Below the pieces are notes generated by a model, which was given only the letters and a program-made list of their open reading frames with translations, did no database searches and was not told where the DNA came from. Of a stretch of DNA of 64,000 bases, positions 9,832 to 16,753 are shown in pieces. The translations under genes were made by a program, and so were the position numbers. Source of the DNA: Streptomyces sp. AM 4-1-1 (GTDB taxonomy: Bacteria > Actinomycetota > Actinomycetes > Streptomycetales > Streptomycetaceae); NCBI RefSeq assembly GCF_029167625.1, contig NZ_CP119145.1:4960001-5024000 (forward strand). Direction: 5' to 3'. Each line of letters starts with the position of its first letter. Within the stretch, counting starts at the first letter, position 1.

Positions 9832-10170
9832 GTGGCGAACTGCAGGCGAGGTCCGGGAGTTCGTGAGCGCGACGGGGCCGAGATGGTGCGGAAAAGCTTT
9901 TCGGCCCTCGGCCCTCGCCCTCCGCCGGCGCTAATGTGCAGCGTTGGCGATCTGAGCCCTCTCGTACTTCGGCGTGAATCCCGTGCTGGGAGGGTGCTGG
10001 GAGGTGCCCGCATATGTGTAGGTCAGAGCCTTGTGGGTTAGTTCCGCTTCGATGTCACGGACAAGGAAATCGTCATTCTCGCGGCTCGGTATCACTACTG
10101 AATTGACCTTCGAGCTGCCCCGGAGGACGGGGCGGGGTTCCGTCCAGGACAGGCACAACCAAGATCCCGG
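9832..10170. other. gene-free interval with a possible decayed toxin tail
   Basis: No complete gene is supported in these 339 nt. In one plus-strand frame, 10042-10101, the sequence reads FRFDVTDKEIVILAARYHY and then stop, which resembles the C-terminal strand of RelE/ParE-type toxins. The same frame has a stop at 10039 just upstream, so at best it is a frameshifted fragment. A minus-strand frame over the same stretch has no recognisable domain. Confidence 0.25.
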
Positions 10171-10956
10171 TCAGCGGCGGGGTTTGCCGCGTTTGGTGCC
10201 CTTGGGAGCGCTCGAACCCTTTCGGGGGTTCCTGCCGCCGCCGGTCGCGCGGCCCGTCGTTCCGCCGGCTGTCCCGCCCTTCGCCGGCTTTCGGCGGGTG
10301 CCTGCGGAGTCGGACCGTTCGGCCTTCGGTCGCGGGGGTGTCGGGGGGCGGCCCCGGGTGCTGTTGACCGTGCGGCCCCGGACGATCCCGATGAACTCCT
10401 CCACCAGGTCCGTGGTCGCCTCCTCCGGCCATGACAGCGCGACGCGTGACTCGGGGGCGTCCCGGACCTGCCGGTACGTGAGGTCCTTGCGGTGGTGCAG
10501 GCGGGCCAGTGACTGGGGCACGACGAGCAGGCCCACTCCCGCCGCCACCAGCTCGACCGCGTCCGCCGTGGTCGCCGGGCGGTCGTCCGCCGGGCGGCCC
10601 GGCCGTTCCTGCCAGTCGAGGGTCTCGTCCAGGGGGTGCAGCACGATGTCGTCGGCCAGGTCCTCGGCCGAGACCTCCTCGGCCGCCGCCACGAGGTGGT
10701 CCTTCGGGATCACGACCACGGTCGTCTCGGTGTACAGGGGGATCGCGCTGAGGTCCGTCCGGTCGATCGGCAACCGTACGAAACCCGCGTCCGCCTCACC
10801 CGCCCGCAGCGCGTCGGCCGCCGAGGCGGCGGACATCGGTACGAGGGTCAGCGGGATGTCCGGCAGCCGCTCGTGCCAGATCCGCACCCACTTCGTGGGC
10901 GTCACCCCCGGGACGTAGGCGAGCCGGAACGAAGGGGTTGCCTGCGAGTCGGTCAC
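10171..10956 (-). CDS. LysR-type substrate-binding domain protein lacking a DNA-binding domain
   Basis: A 261-aa protein whose first 200 residues are the effector-binding fold of LysR regulators: it begins FRLAYVPGVTPTKWVRIWHE and contains DADAGFVRLPI-like and AVELVAAGVGLLVVPQS motifs. There is no N-terminal winged helix-turn-helix. Instead a 60-residue tail rich in Arg, Lys, Gly and Pro follows (TGRATGGGRNPRKGSSAPKG), which could bind nucleic acid non-specifically. This arrangement is found in other streptomycetes, so it is not a local truncation. It is divergent from the DUF5997 gene, with 57 nt between starts, and the two may share control. Confidence 0.82.
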   Translation of the reverse strand: MTDSQATPSFRLAYVPGVTPTKWVRIWHERLPDIPLTLVPMSAASAADALRAGEADAGFVRLPIDRTDLSAIPLYTETTVVVIPKDHLVAAAEEVSAEDLADDIVLHPLDETLDWQERPGRPADDRPATTADAVELVAAGVGLLVVPQSLARLHHRKDLTYRQVRDAPESRVALSWPEEATTDLVEEFIGIVRGRTVNSTRGRPPTPPRPKAERSDSAGTRRKPAKGGTAGGTTGRATGGGRNPRKGSSAPKGTKRGKPRR

Positions 10957-11013
10957 CCGGCCAGGTTACCGGCCGTGGTCGGCGGCGCCGCACACGCTCG
11001 TTACGCTGGGACC

Positions 11014-11418
11014 ATGACGTCGCACCAGACCACCCAGACCATGAAGCCCGCGACCGCGGCGAAGAAACTGGGTGTGTACCTAGAGGCCACCCCCGCCGAG
11101 TTCCAGGAGGGTGTCGTCTCGCGCACCGAGCTGAACGCGCTCCAGGCCGATCCCCCCGAGTGGCTGCGGGACCTGCGGCGCGACGGGCCGCACCCCCGGC
11201 CGGTGGTCGCGACGAAGCTCGGCGTCTCCATCGCGGGGCTCGCCCGCGGCGGGATCACCGACCCCCTCACCACCGAGCGGATCGAGGCGCTGAAGAAGGA
11301 ATCCCCCGAGTGGTTGCAGCGGGAACGCGCGACCCAGGCCGAGGTCCGGAAGGAAGCGGTACGGATCAAGGAGAAGAAGGCGGAGCGCGCCGAGCAGACC
11401 GAACGACCGCGTTCCTGA
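11014..11418 (+). CDS. DUF5997 family protein
   Basis: A 134-aa conserved actinobacterial protein of unknown function. It begins MTSHQTTQTMKPATAAKKLG and contains a short helix-turn-helix-like stretch around residues 58-80 (RPVVATKLGVSIAGLARGGI), then a charged C-terminal helix (KKESPEWLQRERATQAEVRK). The composition suggests a small nucleoid- or DNA-associated protein, but this is inference. The start at ATG 11014 leaves 57 nt to the divergent LysR-domain gene, the pairing usual in Streptomyces. Confidence 0.8.
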   Translation: MTSHQTTQTMKPATAAKKLGVYLEATPAEFQEGVVSRTELNALQADPPEWLRDLRRDGPHPRPVVATKLGVSIAGLARGGITDPLTTERIEALKKESPEWLQRERATQAEVRKEAVRIKEKKAERAEQTERPRS

Positions 11419-11529
11419 CCCCTCCGCGCCCCGGCCGGAGCGGCGGAAGGTACCGGGCGGGCGTCCTGGGAAGTCCCGGTAGTGCCGCCTGCCTTTCCGG
11501 CGTACGGCGGCCCGTGGACAATCGCTGCC

Positions 11530-12024
11530 ATGAGCGATGAGTCGATACACGCCTACCTGGCCTCCGTCGAAGGCCGGCTGGCAGCGGACGGTTGCGCGCC
11601 GCACTGGGAGCACTGGGCGGGCGCGCCCGTCCTCGTCGGACGGCGGGCCGATTTCCGTCTCAAGTGGGCGGCCACCAATCTGCATCTGTTCACTGTCGCC
11701 GCCACCGTGCCCGAGATCACCGTCCCGGTGGTCGACACCTTCACCACACAGGTCCTCACGTACGCCAAGAAGAACAAGGGTGGTCTGCCGGTCGGGATGC
11801 AGACCGGTGTCGCGAGCTTCCCGGTCCTGGTCAGCGACCGGGTCGATCCGGCCGCGATGGCGTGGGCGGAGGAGAAGCAGCGCAACCAGTTCGCCTGCTT
11901 CGCCCGGCCCGTCGTCATCGACACGACTCACCGGTACGTCGGGTTCTACCGCGGGAAGCCCGCCCTGGGCCGGGCCTACGCCTCCCACCTCATCGAGAAG
12001 GGCACGCGCTACTTCGATCTGTGA
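11530..12024 (+). CDS. conserved hypothetical protein
   Basis: A 164-aa soluble protein that I recognise only as a conserved Streptomyces family, sometimes misnamed levansucrase in annotations. It starts MSDESIHAYLASVEGRLAAD and contains the conserved core NKGGLPVGMQTGVASFPVLV, then FACFARPVVID, ending in a short basic region. There is no signal peptide or membrane segment. The frame is open 16 codons further upstream, but ATG 11530 matches the family N-terminus. It is not evidently part of an operon. Confidence 0.75.
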   Translation: MSDESIHAYLASVEGRLAADGCAPHWEHWAGAPVLVGRRADFRLKWAATNLHLFTVAATVPEITVPVVDTFTTQVLTYAKKNKGGLPVGMQTGVASFPVLVSDRVDPAAMAWAEEKQRNQFACFARPVVIDTTHRYVGFYRGKPALGRAYASHLIEKGTRYFDL

Positions 12025-12044
12025 TCGACGGGTCGGCCGGTCGG

Positions 12045-12106
12045 GTGAGTGGGCGGTCGGTGTGGTGAGTGGCCGGTCGGCCGGGTGAGTGGGCGGTGGG
12101 GTGAGT
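12045..12106. repeat. 20-bp period tandem repeat downstream of the hypothetical gene
   Basis: Three near-identical units beginning GTGAGTGGGCGGTCGG are spaced exactly 20 bp apart (12045, 12065, 12085), followed by a fourth partial copy (GTGAGT at 12101). The array lies between two convergent genes and encodes nothing I recognise. Confidence 0.8.
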
Positions 12107-12256
12107 GCCGTGGGGCACATCCGGCGGGCGGCGGGCGCGGGGTGGCGCGGGGCGGGCGTCCCGAATGCGCGCCTCAGGGGTGCGCCTCGGTGTGACCCGG
12201 GGGCGACCGCGTCGTGCGACCGCCCCGCGCCCGCCGTCGTACCGGTGGCCGTTCGG

Positions 12257-13663
12257 TCAGCGGCGGCCGAGGCCGCGGTCCAGCGCGGTCATCAGTTCAC
12301 CGTTGTCCGTGTCACCGTCCAGCGACCAGACCATCGCGCCGCCGAGCCGGTGGTCGCGGATGTAGGACGTCTTGGCCCGCAGCACCTGCGGGTCGTCGTA
12401 CGTCCACAGGGTGGTGCCGTCGAACAGCCAGGCGTCGCCGTTCCCGGTACCCCGGTGGATCTTGAACTTGCCCGACTGCGCGAGCTTCTTGAGGGCCTTG
12501 TAGTCCTCCGAACCCGCCGCCCAGGTGGCGGGCGCCGGGCCGGTGGCCGGCTTGCCGAGGCCGTTGCCGCCTCCGGTCACACCGGTCCAGCCCTGGCCGT
12601 AGAACGGCACACCCACGACCAGCTTGCGGGCGGGGGCGCCGCGCTTCAGCCAGTCGCGGACGGTCCGGTCGACACTGAAGTCGTTCTTCGCGTACAGCGC
12701 GGACTGCTGGGCGGTGGTCTTGTCGCCCGAGACGTGGAAGTCGTACCCCTGGAGGTTCACGAAGTCGAAGTCCCGCATGATGCGCGGTACGTCGAAGCCC
12801 GCGTCGATCTTCGCCGCCGACGCGGGGGCGTAGGCCGTCAGGTCGTAGTGCTTGGGCTCGGGCTTGCGGGCCGGGCCGTGGCCCTTCGGCTTCGGGTTCT
12901 TCGCCTGGCTCTTGGCGTAGGCGTCCAGCTGGGTGCGGAACTCGTGCACCAGAGCGGTGAAGTTCCGCTTGTCCTCGGGGCGGTAGACCGTGTCGTCCTC
13001 GCCCGCGGAACCGGGCCACTCCCAGTCGATGTCGATGCCGTCGAAGAGACCGGCCGCCGCTCCCTGGCCACCGCGCGCCCCATCCACCGGGAGGTTGCCC
13101 TTGATGTAGAGGTCGAGGCAGGAGGAGACGAGCGCCTTGCGGGAGGCGGGGGTGCGGACCGCGTCCGAGAAGTGGGTGGACCAGCTCCAGCCGCCCAGCG
13201 AGATCATCACCTTGAGGCCGGGGTGCTTGGCCTTCAGTTCGCGGAGCTGGTTGAAGTTGCCCGCGAGCGGCTGGGTGTCGGTGTCGGCGACGCCGTCCAC
13301 CGATCCGGCGGCGTCCAGCGGACGGACGTAGTCCGCCCAGGCGTCGGTCTCGCCCGGCACGTTGCCGGTGAAGCACTTGCCTGCGGCACTCACATTGCCG
13401 AAGGCGTAGTTGATGTGCGTGAGCTTGGCGGCGGCGCCGCTGGTGTCCAGGTCCTTGACCTGGAAGTCGCGTCCGTAGACGCCCCATTGGGTGAAGTAGC
13501 CGACGCGCTTGTACGCGGGGGTGGAGCCGTGACGTCCGTTGCCGCGGTCGTCGTGGCGGCCGCCTCCGTGACCCGTACCGGCGGACGCGGCCGGGGCCAG
13601 GGTGGCCAGCAGCGCGAAGGAGCAGGCGGCGACGGTCAGTCTGGACAGGGTTTTCCGGCGCAT
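12257..13663 (-). CDS. secreted GH18 chitinase
   Basis: A 468-aa extracellular glycoside hydrolase family 18 enzyme predicted to cleave chitin. A Sec signal peptide occupies residues 1-28 (ending APAASA), followed by a Gly/His/Arg-rich linker. The catalytic domain starts at YKRVGYFTQWGVYGRDF. The SLGGWSWS motif and the active-site motif DGIDIDWEWP are intact, with the acid-base Glu at about residue 215. The YDFH and MVWSLDGD motifs complete the barrel. An insertion of about 25 residues rich in Lys/Pro/Gly (KNPKPKGHGPARKPEPKH) lies in the chitin-insertion-domain region. No carbohydrate-binding module is present. A DasR-type operator lies 64 nt upstream of the start, so GlcNAc-responsive control is likely. 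Confidence 0.93.
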   Translation of the reverse strand: MRRKTLSRLTVAACSFALLATLAPAASAGTGHGGGRHDDRGNGRHGSTPAYKRVGYFTQWGVYGRDFQVKDLDTSGAAAKLTHINYAFGNVSAAGKCFTGNVPGETDAWADYVRPLDAAGSVDGVADTDTQPLAGNFNQLRELKAKHPGLKVMISLGGWSWSTHFSDAVRTPASRKALVSSCLDLYIKGNLPVDGARGGQGAAAGLFDGIDIDWEWPGSAGEDDTVYRPEDKRNFTALVHEFRTQLDAYAKSQAKNPKPKGHGPARKPEPKHYDLTAYAPASAAKIDAGFDVPRIMRDFDFVNLQGYDFHVSGDKTTAQQSALYAKNDFSVDRTVRDWLKRGAPARKLVVGVPFYGQGWTGVTGGGNGLGKPATGPAPATWAAGSEDYKALKKLAQSGKFKIHRGTGNGDAWLFDGTTLWTYDDPQVLRAKTSYIRDHRLGGAMVWSLDGDTDNGELMTALDRGLGRR

Positions 13664-13726
13664 GAGGCTCGTTCCTGTGTGAGTGCTGTGAGGTGACGAG
13701 GGCCGTGCTGTGTGCAGAGGAAGCTA

Positions 13727-13740
13727 TTGGTCTGGACCAA
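13727..13740. promoter_or_regulatory. dre-like site (DasR operator) upstream of the chitinase
   Basis: TTGGTC-TG-GACCAA is a perfect palindrome outside its two central bases and matches the core of the known dre consensus TGGTCTAGACCA in 11 of 12 positions. It lies 64-77 nt upstream of the chitinase start, where DasR sites control many Streptomyces chitinases. Confidence 0.75.
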
Positions 13741-13894
13741 AAGGGGTCAAGGGGTGCCATGGGTCGGGAAGTGGAGGGAGGGGGGCCGGTTTGGTGCCGG
13801 GCGTGTGCCCGGTCGCGCGGGTCCATGCGCGGAGTGGTGGTGAATCATCACTTCGAGTGAAACTCTGGCCTGTGCTTGCGGTTCGGAACCCTCG

Positions 13895-13921
13895 GTTGTC
13901 AGTCTGTTGCAGACTGTCAAC
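13895..13921. promoter_or_regulatory. palindrome upstream of the GntR-family regulator gene
   Basis: CAGTCTG-TTG-CAGACTG (13900-13916) has perfect 7-bp arms, and outer GTTG/CAAC arms extend it to 27 bp. It ends 16 nt before the GTG start of the regulator gene, which suggests autoregulation. It is not a dre site, because the central GGTCTAGACC core is absent. Confidence 0.6.
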
Positions 13922-13937
13922 CTGTTGGGAGTGGCCT

Positions 13938-14690
13938 GTGACTTTCGGTGAGCAGCCCGCCTATCTGCGCGTTGCGAGCGACCTGCGGGAGAAGATCGTC
14001 AGCGGTTCACTGCCGCCGCACACGCGTCTGCCGTCGCAGGCCCGCATCCGCGAGGAGTACGGCGTCTCGGACACCGTCGCCCTGGAGGCGCGCAAGGTGC
14101 TGATGGCGGAGGGGCTGGTCGAGGGCCGATCGGGGTCGGGGACGTATGTGCGCGAGCGCCCGGTGCCGCGCAGGATCGCCCGTTCCGGCTTCCGGCCCGA
14201 CGCGGGTGCCAGCCCGTTCCGTCAGGAGCAGGCGGCGCTGGGGGTGCACGGGACGTGGGAGTCGCGCAGCGAGCAGGAGGGAGCAGCGCCGGAGATCGCC
14301 GAACGCCTCGGCATCGAGCCGGGTGACCGGGTGATGCGCACGGCGTACGTCTTCCGTGAGGCAGGTGAACCGATGATGCTCTCGACGTCCTGGGAGCCCC
14401 TGGCCGTCACGGGGCGTACTCCGGTGATGCTGCCGGAGGAGGGGCCGTTGGGCGGCTGCGGGGTGGTGGAGCGGATGGCCGCGATCGACATCGTCGTGGA
14501 CAACGTGGTCGAGGACGTCGGCGCGCGTCCGGGGCTGGCGGAGGAGCTGCTGGCGCTCGGCGGGGTGCCGGGCCATGTGGTGATGGTGATCGGGCGCACG
14601 TACTACGCGTCGGGGCGGGCGGTCGAGACGGCGGACGTGGTGGTGCCGGCCGACCGCTACCGGATCGCCTATCACCTTCAGGTCAAGTGA
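13938..14690 (+). CDS. GntR-family (HutC subfamily) transcriptional regulator
   Basis: A 250-aa regulator. The N-terminal winged helix (residues 5-75) starts PAYLRVASDLREKIVSGSL and contains LPSQARIREEYGVSD, with recognition-helix text TVALEARKVLMAEGLVEGR. The C-terminal UTRA ligand-binding domain covers about residues 90-245. The start is GTG 13938 with GGGAG 7 nt upstream; the frame stays open further upstream without homology. It is divergent from the chitinase gene, and a palindrome 16 nt upstream may be its own operator. The ligand is unknown; HutC-type UTRA domains often bind small sugars, amino acids or histidine derivatives. A hairpin terminator lies 130 nt downstream. Confidence 0.88.
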   Translation: MTFGEQPAYLRVASDLREKIVSGSLPPHTRLPSQARIREEYGVSDTVALEARKVLMAEGLVEGRSGSGTYVRERPVPRRIARSGFRPDAGASPFRQEQAALGVHGTWESRSEQEGAAPEIAERLGIEPGDRVMRTAYVFREAGEPMMLSTSWEPLAVTGRTPVMLPEEGPLGGCGVVERMAAIDIVVDNVVEDVGARPGLAEELLALGGVPGHVVMVIGRTYYASGRAVETADVVVPADRYRIAYHLQVK

Positions 14691-14821
14691 AGGGGGCGCG
14701 GGTGGTTCGTACGGGGTGCGCGAACGCCTGTGGGGTGAGCTGACGCCCCGCCCGTTCTCCGTCACGACCGCCGCTCACCAGCGATGACGGCGCGTCATCC
14801 GCCGTTCCCCGTGCAGAAGTG

Positions 14822-14850
14822 AGGGGGCGCACTCGTCGGGTGCGCCCCCT
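14822..14850 (+). terminator. terminator hairpin after the GntR-family gene
   Basis: AGGGGGCGCAC pairs with GTGCGCCCCCT over 11 bp with a 7-nt loop, followed by TTTG. It sits in the 315-nt interval 14691-15005 between the regulator and the 60-aa gene; nothing else is recognisable there. Confidence 0.8.
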
Positions 14851-15005
14851 TTGTGCTGGCCGGATGCGTACCTCTTTGTGTAAAAGCGTATCCGCTGAGT
14901 GAAGGTCAGGCGTACGCTCGGGCATATGCGTACTGCGGTTTCCTGGGGATTTTTGGATACGTGCGATCCGGTGCGGGGAGGGGCGCGATGCTGGGGAGAA
15001 GTGCG

Positions 15006-15188
15006 ATGAGCGACAGCGGTGCCGTGCTCCCTTGGCTGGTGATACGGCAGGACGACAACGGCAATCGCTACCGCGTCGGCAGGTATGCCACGCAGAGCGA
15101 GGCGCAGAGGATCGCCGACAGCCTCGACGGCTCCGGCGCCGAACGGCTCTACTGGGTGGAGCGCGCGGAGCGGAGCGCCCGCCCGTGA
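15006..15188 (+). CDS. small SPOR-like protein
   Basis: A 60-aa conserved protein, MSDSGAVLPWLVIRQDDNGN..., often annotated as SPOR domain-containing in streptomycetes. The segment RYRVGRYATQSEAQRIADSL resembles half of a SPOR (peptidoglycan-binding) fold, but at 60 residues it is below the normal domain size and has no signal peptide, so a cell-wall role is uncertain. The start at ATG 15006 has GGGGAG 7 nt upstream, which decides it over a longer frame opening at 14853. Confidence 0.75.
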   Translation: MSDSGAVLPWLVIRQDDNGNRYRVGRYATQSEAQRIADSLDGSGAERLYWVERAERSARP

Positions 15189-15230
15189 CCGCCTGGCCGT
15201 GACTGTCCGCCCGGTCGGCTGCTGACGGCC

Positions 15231-15300
15231 TGGTTGCTGTCCGCCCAGCCGGTTGCTGTCGGCCTGGTTGCTGTCCGCCCGGCTGGTCGCTGACTGCCCG
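15231..15300. repeat. imperfect direct repeats upstream of the Nudix gene
   Basis: TGGTTGCTGTCCGCCC occurs exactly at 15231-15246 and 15265-15280, with related copies between and after (GGTTGCTGTCGGCC, TGGTCGCTGACTGCCC). The array lies in the 249-nt spacer between the SPOR-like gene and the Nudix gene and does not encode a recognisable product. Confidence 0.7.
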
Positions 15301-15437
15301 GCCGGCTGTCTGTCGGTCGGCCCCGCGCCCGTGCCCCCGGTCGCCCGCCTTGTGTCATGGCTCGGACCGGTGCGTTCCGGGGCCGGGCGGCGACGGGTGG
15401 GAACGACTCGTCCGGGGTGGCGGCTACGCTCCGGCGT

Positions 15438-15842
15438 ATGAACGATCGTGTGGTGGTGGCCGGGGCCGTCTGCGACCAGGGGCGGCTGTTGGCCGCGCGC
15501 CGTAGCGCACCGCCGGAGCTGGCCGGGCGCTGGGAGCTGCCCGGCGGCAAGGTGGAGCCGGGGGAGAGCGCCGAGCAGGCGCTGGTGCGCGAGTTGCGCG
15601 AGGAGCTGGGGGTCGAGACGGAGCCGGTGGGGCGGATCTCCGGCGAGTGGCCGCTGAAGCCCGGTTATGTCCTTCAGGTGTGGACGGTCCGCCTGGTGTC
15701 GGGCGTCCCCCGGCCGTTGGAGGACCATGACGAGCTGCGTTGGCTCGGGCCCGCCGAGACCGACCAGGTCGACTGGCTGGACCAGGACCGGCCCGCCGTC
15801 GCGGAGGCGGTCCGCCGGCTCACCGCCTCCGCGCCTCGCTGA
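15438..15842 (+). CDS. MutT-type Nudix hydrolase
   Basis: A 134-aa (deoxy)nucleoside triphosphate pyrophosphohydrolase of the MutT/8-oxo-dGTPase type. The Nudix box [20 protein letters not shown] continues ELG and is complete (residues 36-58). The N-terminus [22 protein letters not shown] with GRWELPGG and the C-terminal HDELRWL motif match MutT. The start at ATG 15438 fits the family. The precise substrate is inference; sanitising oxidised nucleotides is the usual role. Confidence 0.88.
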   Translation: MNDRVVVAGAVCDQGRLLAARRSAPPELAGRWELPGGKVEPGESAEQALVRELREELGVETEPVGRISGEWPLKPGYVLQVWTVRLVSGVPRPLEDHDELRWLGPAETDQVDWLDQDRPAVAEAVRRLTASAPR

Positions 15843-16002
15843 GCGACGGTACTCTCCGGCTCAGTGGGGTACTCGTCCCGCGTGCACCCGTACGATCCAT
15901 CCCTCGATCCGCGCGGTATTTTGTTCCGATTATCGGGTATGGGGTTGTCTGTAACCCGTGGGGGATTGTGTTCCCCTTGGCTGGTCTTGGGAAGTGATCG
16001 GC

Positions 16003-16593
16003 GTGATCGATACCGAAGGCGGCTGCGCCGAGTGGACCTTCCCGGCCGTGCCGAACGCCGTACGAACCGCCCGGCACGCGGTGCGCGACGCGTTGCACGC
16101 GTGGGGGCTCGACCCCGACTCCTGTGATGTGACGGTGCTTCTCGTCAGCGAGTTGGTGACCAACTCCCTCCGGTACACGCCGGGCCCGATCGGTGTACGC
16201 CTGGTGAGGCCGCCCGCTCGGTCCCAGGCGCGGGGCAGGCCCGAGGCGCAACCGCAGCCGCTGGATCAGGCACAGGATCGGACGCGGGCGCGGGTCCGGC
16301 CGCGCCGGTCCCAGCCGCAGCCCTGGTCCGACCGTGACCGTTTCCGTACCCCGCGCCCGGACGGGTCCTCCGCCCGGGGCGCCCACTTCCCGGAGGACAC
16401 GGCCGCGCCCCGCACCGGTCTGCTGGTGGAAGTCTCCGATCCGCTTCCCGATCCGCCCACCGAACGCACCGCGCATCCGGACGACGAGGGCGGCCGTGGG
16501 CTGCAACTCGTGGCGTGCTCGGCCCGCCGCTGGGGGACCAGACGTGGAAAGACTGGCAAGACGGTGTGGTTCGAGCTGGCCCTGCCTGGTTAG
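16003..16593 (+). CDS. RsbW-like ATP-binding protein (anti-sigma regulatory kinase family)
   Basis: A 196-aa GHKL-type HATPase_c_2 protein. The N box is VLLVSELVTNSLRYTPGPIG, and the G boxes are DDEGGRGLQLVACSARRWG, followed by GKTVWFELALPG at the end. Between them lies a 70-residue low-complexity insertion rich in Arg/Gln/Pro, so the nucleotide lid is unusually long. Many streptomycetes carry dozens of these proteins, acting as anti-sigma kinases or partners of PP2C phosphatases. The start is GTG 16003 with TTGGGAAG 8 nt upstream; GTG 15994 and an earlier frame opening are less likely. A SpoIIE-type phosphatase follows 160 nt downstream, a plausible partner. Confidence 0.82.
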   Translation: MIDTEGGCAEWTFPAVPNAVRTARHAVRDALHAWGLDPDSCDVTVLLVSELVTNSLRYTPGPIGVRLVRPPARSQARGRPEAQPQPLDQAQDRTRARVRPRRSQPQPWSDRDRFRTPRPDGSSARGAHFPEDTAAPRTGLLVEVSDPLPDPPTERTAHPDDEGGRGLQLVACSARRWGTRRGKTGKTVWFELALPG

Positions 16594-16753
16594 GAGTGGG
16601 AGGGGAAGCACAGCGATCACCAGAGGTCGGGCAGAACCTGGCTGAAAGGGACTGAGACCGTGCTGTGATCGTGAACGCCGTGTCGGTCGGGGCCGTAGTG
16701 CTGAATACTGCGGGCAGGACCGGTCCGGTGTGTGAGCTGGAGGGGACGGTCGC

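Noticed and set aside
9931..10158. 75-codon minus-strand frame between the DUF234 ATPase and the LysR-domain gene
   Set aside because: No recognisable domain, no ribosome-binding site, and it overlaps the possible toxin-tail sequence on the other strand.
13837..13851. imperfect 15-bp palindrome GTGGTGAATCATCAC between chitinase and GntR-family genes
   Set aside because: One arm mismatch and no link to a known operator; the two neighbouring palindromes are much stronger.
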